Of a stretch of DNA of 64,000 bases, positions 1 to 13,000 are shown piece after piece; the first letter of the stretch is position 1, and the number at the start of each line of letters is the position of its first letter. The stretch is from positions 124,001 through 188,000 of the forward strand of contig OZ037847.1 in the NCBI GenBank assembly GCA_964035575.1, read 5' to 3'. The notes under the pieces were generated by a model. That model worked only from the letters and a program-made list of their open reading frames with translations, searched no databases and was not told the DNA's origin. The translations under genes and the position numbers were made by a program. This DNA is from Rhynchopus sp. YZ270_cl-10. Taxonomy: Eukaryota; Euglenozoa; Diplonemea; Diplonemida; Diplonemidae.

Positions 1-980
1 AAAAAAAAAAAAAAAAAAAAAATACTTTGACAAAGATGAAGTGCACCGCAAAAGGTAGAAACGTCATCTTTATCAAAACGCGATGAGATTATTTGGCAGA
101 AAAGACAGAAAGAGTTTCTACCTGAAGATATAAACTAATAATTGAACCGTGATATTGTGTATTTCATACAGATGCGCACAAAGATGAGATAATTTTTTTC
201 GAAAGAAACTCCATTTTTCTTTTGGGCGAACAAGAGAAACGTTCAGATCCAAACGCCTCTTAGTGCTTAGTAACCTAAACACAAAAAGCCGAAATAGACC
301 AACATTTCTCCCTTTTTTTGTACATGAGATTGCCTTATTCAAGCTGTCAAAAAACTCACCCAAAAAAAAAAGTTCTTTCAAAAAAGATTCACCTTTTTGT
401 GCAAATGCAGTATCGCGCTTTTTTTTTGTTCTCGAATTTTACAAAATATAATTGGGGTCTGGTTTGCAAAAATATTGTGGTGTTTTTTAGGAAACTTTAG
501 TACAGATACTTCACTGGGTGCTGCTGCGATAATTTTAAAATGACGCAGAATAGATAGCGAATGACAACAAGAACACTTGGCAACCATTACCTACAAGAAG
601 AAAAAAAGAGTGTGTGAGCTCTGTACACAGATGTGCACCGAATGGGCAGAGATGAGATTTGGTATTCACTACCCAACTCACACCTTCTTGAAGAGGTTTT
701 CCTTTGCTAAGTTTCTTTGTAATGTCGATAATCGCCTCTGTCTGTACTCTTTTTTTCCCTTCAAAAAACAATGAGATGTAATGACCGCTTCTGTGCTCGG
801 ACCTTTTGAAAGCCCCCAACTTTGTTGGCGATGCAAAATGAATAAAAATGAATAATGAATTTGGACAAAAAAAAGTCAGCTTCTTGAAGCTTCTTGCATC
901 GGGTGACTCTAGGGGTTCAGAGAATTTCTGTTTTTCTGTTGAGGCATTTCGTTCACATAACATTCGTTAGGCCTCGAAAG
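1..980. other. AT-rich spacer downstream of the mucin-like gene
   Basis: No gene is supported here. The window opens with a run of 22 A and contains several A/T homopolymers. Small open frames on both strands overlap one another and have no recognisable composition. A weak member of the dispersed stem-loop family lies near 249-281 (AACGCCTCTTAGTGCTTAG). The 3' end of the mucin-like gene transcript probably falls in the right part, but no polyadenylation signal stands out. Confidence 0.6.
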
Positions 981-3900
981 TTAGTCTCTTTTTTCCCTTT
1001 CGTCGGTAACAAAGTTGAACAGATCTTCGAACATTGGGAGCGGTTTTGAGGGCACTGCTGCAGGTTGGTTCCAGGCGGTGTGCGCTTCGAGTTGAGCTTT
1101 GGTGCCACCCACAGGTCTGTAGCTGACTGTGACCCAGACAGCAAAGATCAGGACAATCTCGAACATGAAGAACTTAAGGTACGTCATGCTGTCCGACCCT
1201 GTGAAGTAGTCTTCCGCGCTGAGGAACTTCACTGCGTCGGTTTCCATGAACTGCACCGTCGCTGTGCGCTGTACACGTGACCCGGGTGCGATGTAGAAGG
1301 GGCCAACCCGCTTCGTGGCGACGTTGTTCCCAAGGTTGTGGTCAGCAGAGTTGCTCGACACGTTCACAGTGACCATAGAGTAGTAGATGCTCGCGTTCCC
1401 ACTGAACGGCGGTACAAACCACCGAGTCACGTTGTCCCCAGCAGCGAGGTATCGGATCGTCTCGTTCGTGTGTCGCTCGGTGGCAACGTTCGTCCCGACG
1501 GACCATACATGGATGAGAACGTTCTCGGCAGTCGCAGGGCCGTGGTTTGTCACAGTGTACTCAGTGGAGGAGCCCTCTGTGCCGGTGAACTCAATGGCCA
1601 GGTTCGACAAAGGCAGAACAACGTTTGCAGAGTGCGAGTGGCGGTCCTCCGTCTGCTTCATAGAGGGCGACATGAGCGAGGCATGGATCGGGACACTGCT
1701 GCGCAGCTCGTCTACAGGCTGCAGGAGGAGCTTGACCGTGCCTACGTGCTGCGAGGGAAGGTCGCCCTGTGGGCAGCGGAGGTATGTGTGTCCAGGTGGC
1801 GATGTGACGTTGCTGCAGTACTCCGGCGGGGTGATGAGCATCTGTTGTGCGTCTGCCTCGATGTCGATTAACAAGACCACGCTGTCTGCGGGGAAGTCGC
1901 CTGTGGAGAAGCGTACATCCACAGGCACGCTGTTCTTGTCCTCCGTCGACCCCTTTGGTTGAGGGATGACGAAGACGGAGAGACGCTCCAGCACCTCGAC
2001 ACAGCTACCCTCGCCGTTGCACACCCACTCGCCCTGGTTGCAAAGGGTCATCCGCGGTGCGTCGGTGCAGGTGCACACTGGGACAGCCACAGGAGTGCAG
2101 ATGGGTGTCGCCTTGCAGCTGCCTTCGTCGCAGCGGCCGTCAGCAGTAAGCACGTCGCCGTCGCTACACCACGCCTCGTCAGGCGCCTCAAGGCAGATGC
2201 AGTTCGGCAGGTACAGGCCGTGCACACACTTCCTGTAAGGTGTGCAGATGCGCGCCTGCTCCGTGACCACTGCCGGCAGGTCGCACACATGCGAGTAGAA
2301 CAAGGAGCTCCCGCAAAAGGAGAAGTGCTCAGCCTCCTCGCAGCTGCACTGCACACCTAGCCAATGCGAGCGGATGCACGTCGGGATCACACTCTGCGTG
2401 GCGCTTTCCGTGACCGTCAATGTGGGCGTCAGAGTCTCGATGTTGATTGTAAGCTGTTTGGGCTGCGACACGACCTGTTCGCCATCAACATGCTTGACAG
2501 TGGTGATGGCTGCGGATTGTTGTGGCGCTGAGAGTACGCAATGCAGCTCACTGGTGGACAGCGTGTCAACGGAGGTGCAGATGGGAACACCGTCTGCAAG
2601 AACGTCGTTTGTTGTTGCGTCGAAGTTCTCTCCATGCACAACAAGGACATCGCTTGGGTAGTGGCGGCAGAGGAACACGCTTTGCGAGGGCTCGCCTTTG
2701 GACACGCAGGTGTCAAGGCCGAAGAGGGTGATGTGCTGTGGGTGGCGTTGGTAGTGGGGTGGGGTTGGGTGTGGGTGGCTCATACCTGTGCAGGAACGTC
2801 GCAGATGGTGCCGTGCCACAGAGGGTCGCAGAGACATTCACCTGTCCCAGTGGGGCCATCGTCGCAGGAGCCGTGTCCGCTGCATGTGGTGGACGCACAC
2901 TTGCTCTCGCAGGTCATCCCGTAGTAGTCCGCTATGCACGTCGGGCACGTGCGCGCATCACAGTCGCACACATCGTCCGAATACCACGGCCCGCAGTTGC
3001 AGTGCGGTGGGTGGTGGTAGTACTGCAGACACTCCATGCGCAGTGGTGTCTCTGACTTTGTGTGCGAAGATGTGCTAGACAACGTCGTCGTAGGTGACCC
3101 GGTAGGAGTGCGTGAGACTGAGTGTGTGCTAGATAAGGAGGCACTGCCTGTGATGCTGAAGGTGGGTGTCCCAGATGTCGTAACGGTGTTGGTGGGGCTC
3201 ATTGTTTCTGTTGCAGTTGGGACAACAGACTCGGTGATGGTTTCCGTCAGCGTAACAGTGTTGCTGCCTGTCGCTGTGAGCGTTGTTGTTGCAGACACAG
3301 ACTCCGAAAGCGACACAGACACACTCTTAGTTAAGGAGGGTGTCTTGCTGGAGGTGAGGGTTCCAGATCCTGTCACGCTCTTGCTCAAAGTGTCGGTCGA
3401 CGAGCGGCTCTCTGTACGTGACGGCGATTCAGTGTCGGTTGCTGTGGTGGTGTGGGTTGCAGAGGTGCTGTGGGAATCAGTCAGGGTGGGTGATAGTGAC
3501 ACTGTGTGTGAAGAACTCTGGGAGGCACTGCGAGATAAGGAAGCACTGCCTGTGCTGCTGAAGGTGGGGGTCACAGAGGCCGTCAGCGTGCCAGTGTGGC
3601 TATGTGTTTCTGTTGCAGTTGGGACAACAGACTCGGTGATGGTTTCTGTCAGCGTAACAGTGTCCGTGCCTGTCTGTGTTGCTGTCATGGACCCAGACAC
3701 AGACTCTGAAAGCGACACAGACTCGCTCTCAGTTAAGGAGGGTGTCTTGCTGGAGGTGAGGGTTCCAGATCCTGTCACGCTCTTGCTCAAAGTGTCGGTC
3801 GACGAGCGGCTCTCTGTACGTGACGGCGACGCAGTGTCGGTTGCTGTGGTGGTGTGGGTTGCAGAGGTGCTGTGGGAATCAGTCAGGGTGGGTGATAGTG

Positions 3901-6900
3901 ACACTGTATGTGATGGTGTCACCGTGTATGTATCAGATGAAGAGACGCTGGCTGTGCTGCTGACGGTGGGTGTCCCAGATGTCGTAACGGTGTTGGTAGG
4001 GCTCATTGTTTCTGTTGCAGTTGGGACGACAGATTCGGTGATGGTTTCCGTCAGCGTAACAGTGTTGCTGCCTGTCGCTGTGAGCGTTGTTGTTGCAGAC
4101 ACAGACTTGGAACGCGACGGTGACAAACTGCTCGTTGTAGTGGGTGTGCTGCTAGCGGTAGGGGTTGCAGACAAGGACACACTCTTGCTTGGGGTGGAGG
4201 AGGAGGAGCGGCTCTGCGTGCGTGACGGCGATGCAGTGCTGGTAGCTGTGGGGGTAGGAGTGGTGCTGGGAGTAGGGGAAGACGTAGGCGAAGTCGTAAG
4301 GGAGAGGGAGGACGAAGAAGAGAGGGAGGACGTTGCTGACGCAGAGGACGTTGCTGACGCAGAGGACGTTGCTGATGGTGTCTCGGTGCTGGAGGCGGAG
4401 ACGCTGTGTGTACGCGACGTGCTGCTGCTGGGTGTGGGTGTGATGACTAAGGAGGGTGTGCGTGTCGTGGTCAGTGACACGGTGCCGGTGTGTGTTGCTG
4501 ACTCCGACACTGACACTGAAGACGTATACGTCGAAGATGCACTGCGAGACTGTGTCGCTGTCACCTGCTTTGTGTCGGTGTGTGTATATGATTCAGACTC
4601 TGAAGCACTGTGCGTCTGCGACACTGACGATGTGCTTGTGTGTGACGATGTCGCCGTTGATGTGGCAGACGTCGTTGCCGACGCCGTCTTGCTAGCTGAC
4701 GGTGTCAGCGTCTGCGTAGGTGTGGCGCTGCTACTTCGTGTTAACGTTGGGGTCACGACTACAGTAGGGGTGTCTGTTGCGCTGTAAGTGTCTGTCGCTG
4801 ACCCTGTGTGCGTTGCTGATGCTGAAGGAGTTGTCGTCAGTGACGCTGAAGCAGTGCTGGAGGCAGATGCGGTTTGAGAGGAAGAAAAGGTTGCTGTTGC
4901 TGAGGCAGTAGGAGACGCGCTACTGGAGAGGGTAGGAGACGTGGAGAGTGACGCTGTAGGCGTTGCTGTGGAGCTGCTTGTGTCTGACTGTGTTGCTGTG
5001 GCCGTGCTCGACCACGATGCTGTCGCAGTTGACGTATCACTGGGCGTTCTGGACTGTGTAGGTGTCACTGTTGCTGTGCCTGTATCAGTCTTACTACTGG
5101 TGCGTGTCTGCGTAACACTTACACTATGAGACGTGCTAGTACTCCTCGACAACGTGGCAGTAGGCGAGGCGCTAAGAGAAAGTGTACGTGTCCTTGTCAC
5201 TGGGATAGACGGAGTCGCCGATGAAGAAAAGGTGTACGACTTCGTCACCGACGGCGTCCACGTGCGCGAATGAGATGTGCTCAAGCTTCGTGTCGCCGAA
5301 GTCGACACTGTCAAGGTAGCAGAGTCAGTCTTGGTCGTAGTGAACGTTTGGGTGCCCGACAACGATGCAGTGTGGGTAGTCGTCTCGGTTGCAGATTCGG
5401 TCTTCGAATCTGTAAGAGAAAAAGACGGAGTGGGTTTGAGGGACTCTGAGACACTGAAGGAAGACGTTGTTGAGGGTGTTCCTGAGGCACTCAGTGTGCG
5501 GCTAGGAGTCGAAGTGGCGGTGATGCTTACAGTCGATGTTGGCGTGTTCGTAAACGTTCGAGTGGTCGTAAAGGTTTCCGTTGGCGTCACTGTCATCGTC
5601 GATGTTGGTGTGTTCGTGAACGTTGGAGTCACAGTGAAAGTTTCCGTTGGCGTCACTGTCATCGTTGATGTTGGTGTGTTCGTAGGCGTTGGAGTGGTCG
5701 TAAATGTTTCCGTTCGTGTCACTGTCATCGTCGATGTTGGTGTGTTCGTGAACGTTGGAGTCACAGTGAAAGTTTCCGTTGGTGTCACTGTCATCGTCGA
5801 TGTTGGTGTGTTCGTGAACGTTGGAGTCACAGTGAAAGTTTCCGTTGGCGTCACTGTCATCGTCGATGTTGGTGTGTTCGTGAACGTTGGAGTGGTCGTA
5901 AAGGTTTCCGTTGGCGTCACTGTCATCGTTGATGTTGGTGTGTTAGTGAACGTTGGAGTCACAGTGAAAGTTTCCGTTGGCGTCACTGTCATCGTCGATG
6001 TTGGTGTGTTCGTAGGCGTTGGAGTCACAGTGAAAGTTTCCGTTGGCGTCACTGTCATCGTCGATGTTGGTGTGTTCGTGAACGTTGGAGTCACAGTGAA
6101 AGTTTCCGTTGGCGTCACTGTCATCGTCGATGTTGGTGTGTTCGTAGGAGTTGGAGTCACAGTGAAAGTTTCCGTTGGCGTGACTGTCATCGTTGATGTT
6201 GGTGTGTTAGTGAACGTTGGAGTCACAGTGAAAGTTTCCGTTGGCGTCACTGTCATCGTCGATGTTGGTGTGTTCGTGAACGTTGGAGTGGTCGTAAAGG
6301 TTTCCGTTGGCGTGACTGTCATCGTTGATGTTGGTGTGTTCGTAGGAGTTGGAGTCACAGTGAAAGTTTCCGTTGGCGTCACTGTCATCGTCGATGTTGG
6401 TGTGTTCGTAGGAGTTGGAGTCACAGTGAAAGTTTCCGTTGGCGTGACTGTCATCGTTGATGTTGGTGTGTTAGTGAACGTTGGAGTCACAGTGAAAGTT
6501 TCCGTTGGCGTCACTGTCATCGTCGATGTTGGTGTGTTCGTGAACGTTGGAGTCACAGTGAAAGTTTCCGTTGGTGTCACTGTCATCGTCGATGTTGGTG
6601 TGTTCGTGAACGTTGGAGTCACAGTGAAAGTTTCCGTTGGTGTCACTGTCATCGTCGATGTTGGTGTGTTCGTGAACGTTGGAGTCACAGTGAAAGTTTC
6701 CGTTGGCGTCACTGTCATCGTCGATGTTGGTGTGTTCGTGAGCGTTGGAGTGGTCGTAAAGGTTTCCGTTGGCGTGACTGTCATCGTCGATGTTGGTGTG
6801 TTCGTGAACGTTGGAGTCACAGTGACAGTTTCCGTTGGCGTGACTGTCATCGTTGATGTTGGTGTGTTCGTGAACGTTGCAGTGGTCGTAAAGGTTTCCG

Positions 6901-9201
6901 TTGGCGTGACTGTCATCGTTGATGTTGGTGTGTTAGTGAACGTTGGAGTCACAGTGAAAGTTTCCGTTGGCGTCACTGTCATCGTCGATGTTGGTGTGTT
7001 CGTGAACGTTGGAGTGGTCGTAAAGGTTTCCGTTGGCGTGACTGTCATCGTTGATGTTGGTGTGTTAGTGAACGTTGGAGTCACAGTGAAAGTTTCCGTT
7101 GGTGTCACTGTCATCGTTGATGTTGGTGTGTTCGTGAACGTTGCAGTGGTCGTAAAGGTTTCCGTTGGCGTGACTGTCATCGTTGATGTTGGTGTGTTAG
7201 TGAACGTTGGAGTCACAGTGAAAGTTTCCGTTGGCGTCACTGTCATCGTCGATGTTGGTGTGTTCGTAGGCGTTGGAGTCACAGTGAAAGTTTCCGTTGG
7301 CGTCACTGTCATCGTCGATGTTGGTGTGTTCGTGAACGTTGGAGTGGTCGTAAAGGTTTCCGTTGGCGTCACTGTCATCGTCGATGTTGGTGTGTTCGTG
7401 AACGTTGGAGTGGTCGTAAAGGTTTCCGTTGGTGTCACTGTCATCGTTGATGTTGGTGTGTTCGTGAACGTTGGAGTCACAGTGAAAGTTTCCGTTGGCG
7501 TCACTGTCATCGTCGATGTTGGTGTGTTCGTAGGCGTTGGAGTCACAGTGAAAGTTTCCGTTGGCGTGACTGTCATCGTTGATGTTGGTGTGTTCGTGAA
7601 CGTTGGAGTGGTCGTAAAGGTTTCCGTTGGCGTGACTGTCATCGTTGATGTTGGTGTGTTAGTGAACGTTGGAGTCACAGTGAAAGTTTCCGTTGGCGTC
7701 ACTGTCATCGTCGATGTTGGTGTGTTCGTAGGCGTTGGAGTGATCGTAAAGGTTTCCGTTGGTGTCACTCTGTTTGTGTCTGAGGAAGTACGACTAAAGG
7801 TTTCGGAGGAAGTGTGAGATGAGGAGCGTGTCAGGGAATGCGTGGTGCTCCCTACAGTGGGAGTCGGAGTGACTAGAGTGGTGAAAGTGTGTGAAGGGCA
7901 TACCTGTTAGGGTGAAGGTAGGTGAGACAGAGATTGTGTCTGTTGGTGTGCTTGTTTCGGTAGGCGTGGCAGTTGTGGAGAGCGTGGCTGTGTACGTTGC
8001 TGTGGGTGACAGCGTTAGCGAAGGTGATGCCGTTAGCGATGGTGACGGTGTGGACGTTGGACTGGCACTGATAGAGAGTGTCGGTGTTGCTGACAGTGTG
8101 CGTGTGTTGCTGAAGGTGGATGTGCCGGTGTTCGTAAGAGACAAGTGGTTAAAAAAGGCGAGTAGAGTTGATGTCTCCAATGGTGATGCAGAGATGGCAT
8201 AAGTATCTAATGAAGTGAGACCATCCGACGTCACGGCGACCTGTTGGGGGTGAAAATGATGTAACTAGCCACTTGAAAGAAATCCAAACAATGATTCATA
8301 CTACGTAAAATACAATCTGATTTTTATTTTTCCTTCCTTCAAAACTTCACACACAACGCTTTTGGTTTTTGGGAGACACACAAGGTGCCAGATTCTATGA
8401 TATGCACGGAACCACCCTGCACCTGTTTGTCATATTGTTTCCCGTGCAATACAGAGAAACGTTTCGCACTCGACACTCGGGGAAAGCTTTTTGATACAAA
8501 TTAGCGAACACAAAAACCAGCGCGTGTGGATAAAAAAGGAGAGTGAAATATTTTTTCTGATTGGAAGTGGTGCTTACATTTTGGATACGGGGCGGAGAAT
8601 AAAATATGTTCGACACAGAAACGCGAGCTTATTGTTTTATTCAAATTTATCGTGAGATCTCAGAAAACATTATCATTTGTCATACGTGGTAAAAATACAT
8701 GCCGGAGGGAACCCTAGAGAGCAGAGGCGTGACGAATACATCAATGTGAGTAGAATTGTAACTTATGACGCTGGTGTTGAATTGCAGAACAATGTCAGTA
8801 GTGATGGACACTAGGTCAACGGAAACCTGGCCATTAAATTTGCCCCCAATAATTGTCATGGAAAAGGGTTTGTTCGGATAGTCGCACCTTTGGAAGCCTG
8901 CCATACTCACGCACTCATCTAAGCCCAAGAACCCAGTGACGTATGGGATTTCTATCTCGCACTGAAGACCCACAGCTCCTAGGTTGCACCTGCAAGCACC
9001 GCTGCTCGATGGACCCTCTAGACAAAGCCCATCCACGCAGCTACATGCTGATGAGCAGGCTATGTCGTAGTAACCAGGCGGGCACGTAGAACACCCACAG
9101 GAAAAAGCAACTGACCAGTCGGCTACTACACATGGGCATGGGTCAGTCAGAGTCGGTCCACAGCATTGAGCAAGAACTAAGGGAACAAACAAGTGTAGCA
9201 T
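981..9201 (-). CDS. mucin-like type I membrane adhesin, four exons
   Basis: Model by phase-compatible GT-AG introns: exon 1 9201-8686, intron 8685-8241 (donor GTATGA); exon 2 8240-7904, intron 7903 to about 7852 (acceptor ambiguous: 7873, 7852 or 7780 all keep frame); exon 3 to 2786, intron 2785-2736 (50 nt); exon 4 2735-981. Product is about 2,533-2,564 residues. Order of parts: signal peptide ([12 protein letters not shown]), Cys-rich EGF/laminin-like module, IPT/TIG-like beta module (FLGLDECVS to YFYHVAVTSDG, crossing intron 1), Ser/Thr-rich stalk with 34 repeats of 22 residues, a second EGF-like module (CSGHGSC), a second TIG-like module (LFGLDTCVS), Cys-rich segment, a DUF11/CARDB-like domain ([14 protein letters not shown]), one membrane helix ([16 protein letters not shown]) and a tail of about 50 residues. 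The ATG at 9201 is preferred because it gives a clean signal peptide. The stalk would be heavily O-glycosylated and hold the N-terminal module off the membrane. Adhesive function is inferred from architecture; no catalytic motif is seen. Confidence 0.8.
5525..7768 (-). repeat. 66-bp coding minisatellite, 34 units
   Basis: In-frame tandem array inside exon 3 of the mucin-like gene. Each 66-bp unit encodes [24 protein letters not shown] with little drift. The variable sites are mainly V or T at position 8 and F or P at position 12. The first and last units are degenerate. The array makes about 750 residues of almost pure Thr/Pro/Ser. It probably expands and contracts by slippage or unequal exchange, so copy number should vary between alleles. 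Confidence 0.95.
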
Positions 9202-10032
9202 GGTGATCACAAAGATCTGTGTGATTTTGAGGAGATGGTGGAGTGGGATGAAAGTTAAGCTGGTTGTACCATTCTGGGCCCTAGAACTTTAGGTAAAAAT
9301 AGGTGTAATTGTGCTCGGTTGTGAGTATGTGTGTAAGTGTAGGCACTTAGGGACTACTTGTGGGTACGTGTGTGTGCGAGTGCAGGTGTGGTGCAGATGA
9401 ATATAGCGCCAGGTGTGCACAGTTGCAGTTGTGTTTGGAATGAAAAGTTAAAGTTAGTTCGCATCCCTTTTTTTTTGACTGTAATCGAAAACACGAAAAA
9501 AAATAACGTCCCCGACCAACCGAACCGTCTGGGCGTTCCCCCAGACAGCATCGAGACGGTGTTCGCACTAAGAGTGCAAGATTTCGAGAGAGTGGGTTGT
9601 CTCGGGAAGCGAAACACACCACTGCAGTCGCGTATGAAAGTAAACAAATAACAAATAAAAAAACATGAATATGGCCAACAACCGGTTCGCTGGAAAAATT
9701 GCAACGCGAGACCTAGACTCCATACGCTCTTTGCCCCCTCTTCCCTGTACCGTCTTTCTTCAATGATACGCAAACGAAACAGATCTGCCCCTACCCACAT
9801 CCCCCCCACCCAACCCTGATAGTTGATGATTGCGACGGTTTTGATAAGTGAGAAATAGTTCTCAAAAAGCATGACACATAATACGGAACGTAACAAACGA
9901 AAGTTAACAACAAAAAAAAAAAATAAACCCAAAAGTGCAAAACGCAGGCAGCACAACATGTGAACCTCGAGACGGTTCTGAGTTGTTTCTTGGGATACTG
10001 TGAGACGAGACGCATCTGCAACGCAAAGGCGT
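9202..10032. other. spacer between the giant-protein gene and the mucin-like gene
   Basis: About 830 nt with no supported gene; long frames here are run-on readings from exon 5 of the upstream gene. On the minus strand a C-rich CACACAG acceptor-like site ends at 9217, 15 nt before the mucin ATG. It could be a spliced-leader addition site or the end of a 5' UTR intron. Confidence 0.6.
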
Positions 10033-13000
10033 TTACTCCTCTGTACGGGGACGCTTCTGGCTCTCATCGTCGTCGCCGTCGTCCCTCTTTCTCCTGTGTG
10101 GTGGTGTTCGGTGAGATGTTGCAAAAAGGTGATAATCACATACTTTGCTGCGCGTTGCTGCCTCTGCTTCTGTTTGTACTCCCTCTTCATCTGTTTGACG
10201 TCTTCTCTCTGATTATACTCCTTCTTCTTCTGTTTGGCGGCTTCTGTCTCACTGTACTCCTTCTTCTTCTGTTTGGCGGCTTCCGTCTCCCTGTACTCCT
10301 TCTGCTTCTGTTTGGCGACTTCTGTCTCCCTGTACTCCTTCTTCTTTTGGTTATTCCTCTGTTTGACGTCTTCTCTCTCCTTGTACTCCTTCCTCTTCTG
10401 TTTAACGTCTTCTCTCTGACGGTAGGTCTGATAGTACCCCTTCTTCTTTTCAACAGACACCTCAAGCTTTGCTCTCCTCCTCTTTGCAGCAACAGACACG
10501 TCAAGTTCGCTGTTTAAAGAAAAGAAAAGTTTGTAAGATGAACCTTAGTCGCCCAGATAACAATCGTTATCATACAGCATCAGATGTACGCATTTTCACA
10601 GGAGACTGTCGGGATAATGTCATTTCCCCTTGAGTCCATAATTGTGGCACATTTAAAAAAGGTCGGGTTAATAAAGAAGAACATTTACATACTCAGCGAC
10701 CCTCTGTGTCGCAGCAGCCACCCTGTAGCGTGCACGTGCCAGCTTGCGCAGCTTGCCGTTGTTCCACGTTGTGCCTTCGGGGCGTGCGTGCCCGGCAGAT
10801 TTGCTGTGAATGAAGAAGATAACAAACATATGCACAACACAACATACGTGAAGTCAGTAACAGGCTTACTGCGTCCCTTTGTGAGGATCCTTCTGTGGCG
10901 CTGCAGCTTTCTGGTGCGCAACCTGTTTAAAGTGACGTTGTTAATACACCTCATTCCATTAGTGCACTCAACGGAGGTAGGCAGGTGACACAAGTGCCCA
11001 CTGCACCCCATAGTGTGTTGATCAATTCCAATAATAATAACCATATTACTCCAAACACATACGTTCCGATGATCGCACGTGTGCCGTGCATGGCTCTGTT
11101 CAGAAGCATCTTGCCGTCGGCGAAGTGGCGGTAGTAGGTGCAGTTCGCTTTGCGCTCGAAGATCATTTTGTTATTGATGATGTTGTCCCCGAAGGCACCG
11201 TCCTCAAGGAAGAAGAATGGCCACTTCAGGTCTGTTGGGCGCGACGCACCTTGCACGAGACGGTGCCAGTGTGTGTCGGGGCGCTGGTTGCGGAGACGCG
11301 TGCCCGAGAAGACCTCGTCCCAGTTGACCACGAAGCGTGGGTCCACTTCGTCGAAGTCTGTCAGCGGCATGTACGGCACGGTGTCCATGAACTTCTTGAA
11401 GGCCGCCTCCACGTGGCTGCCCAGCACCTCGTGAGGCATCTGGAACCTTGTCCTCGTGGACGCAAGGATGTCTGCAGCACGCTCCTTGCGCCCAGGCGTC
11501 ATCTGCTTGCTGAAGTACGTCTTCATGATCGCAAGCATCTCCGAAAGCGGCACCTGGATGCGGCGCTTGATCGCCACCTTCCACGGGCTGTCTGCAGACT
11601 TCTCGTCCAGGTCCGCAATCGCCTTCTCCACGAGGCTGACAATAGTGGCCAGCTCACGACGCTTCTTCGTCATGGGCGGGACACTGACGCTGACACCGTC
11701 GCTGCCTGTGTAGCTGACGAGGTTGCCGTTCTTCTCGCTGATGACCTCGTAGCGGATGTCTTCACGCAGGACCTCACGCACGAGGCTGAAGAAGTGGAGC
11801 ACGAAGCGGGACTTCTCCCACATCTTCGTCTGCTCCTTCTCGAGGCACGCCTCTGAGAGGTGCTTGAAGGTAGGGTCGTTCATCTCACGACGCCAGTCGA
11901 GCACCTGGCCAGGACGGCGGGCCTCAAAACGGCTGAAGAAGTTGTGCATGACTTGGTTGCGGTTGTCGCTGTAGAGACAGCCGTCAGCAATGCGCACCTT
12001 GTTGGCCCACTCGCTGGCAAGCTCCGACAGGTACGGCTTCTCACGCGACACGGCAAGGGCAGCCTCTGCAATGACGTCGTCCTCCTCACGCTCCTGCTCG
12101 TACAGGTCAAGCATGTGGTCCTGGCGGAACATGGACAGCACCTTGCGCTTCAGGTCTGTTGTCTCCGCAATGACACACTGCCACAGGCACGCCATCGCCG
12201 GTGTCGCCTGTGCATCCTTGTAGTTCTTGAACAGGTCAAGCGACTTGTGGACTCTGCTCGCAATCAGGCGAATGCCCTCCCACACACTTGCGGCACGTGT
12301 CTCAGCGGCGGCACGTTTGGAAAGCTGTGTGTGGAGACGCTTCTTCACTTCATCGTCGTCGTCGGCATCGAAGCCCATCTCGTGCATGCGTCTTCTGTCG
12401 ATCCCAAGGCGCTTCATGTACTCATGCAGGTAGAAGGCATCGAACTTGACGTTGGTCGAGAGGAAGAAGACACCTTCACATTCTTTGTACTCACCGCCAG
12501 CAGCGAACTTGCGGAAGTTGCACATTCCTGGTAGGAGGAGGCAGTTCTGCTCCGACTGGAGCAGCGAGGGGCCGCCGAGGGAGGTGGAGACGGCCCACCT
12601 GCCACGCCTGTCTGCGAAGAGCCACGACATCTCATCAACGGAGCGCCACACGGGCTGGTCGTGGAAGCGCTTCTCAACTGGGTTCGCGACACGGCCTGAG
12701 GCATCCTGCGTCTGCTTGTCGTCGTAGACAAGGTCGTAGGCCCCGAAGAAGCTCCACCCCTGCTCGACAATGTGGTTCTGTCCACCTGACGACAGGCAGA
12801 ACAGACGCTTCGGCGACTGGCGCTTCAGTGTCCTCCCGAATATCGTGAACTCCGCTCCGATCCTGCCGTGGTCGTCACGTGGCATCCACGCAGTGTACTC
12901 CTGCTCGGGTGGGGTCTCGCCACACCCGGGGATACCCTGGCGCAGCACGCGGAAGGAGTAGCAGCCGTCCACATCGTTCTCAGAGTTGCCCTCGATGTAC

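Noticed and set aside
3036-7817. Long + strand frames of 583 and 846 codons opposite the mucin stalk
   Set aside because: Antisense of a tandem repeat: the Val/Gly-rich [12 protein letters not shown] pattern is simply the complement of the Thr/Pro repeat.
9354-10143. Continuation of the lysine-rich frame past 10144 for over 250 codons
   Set aside because: Composition changes abruptly at a GTATGT donor (10143). The 50-nt intron to 10093 gives a compact in-frame ending, so the run-on is intron and spacer.
10951-11049. Hydrophobic C-terminus (VIWLLLLELINTLW) of the unspliced giant protein as a membrane anchor
   Set aside because: It lies after a splice donor in AT-rich sequence and is best read as intron.
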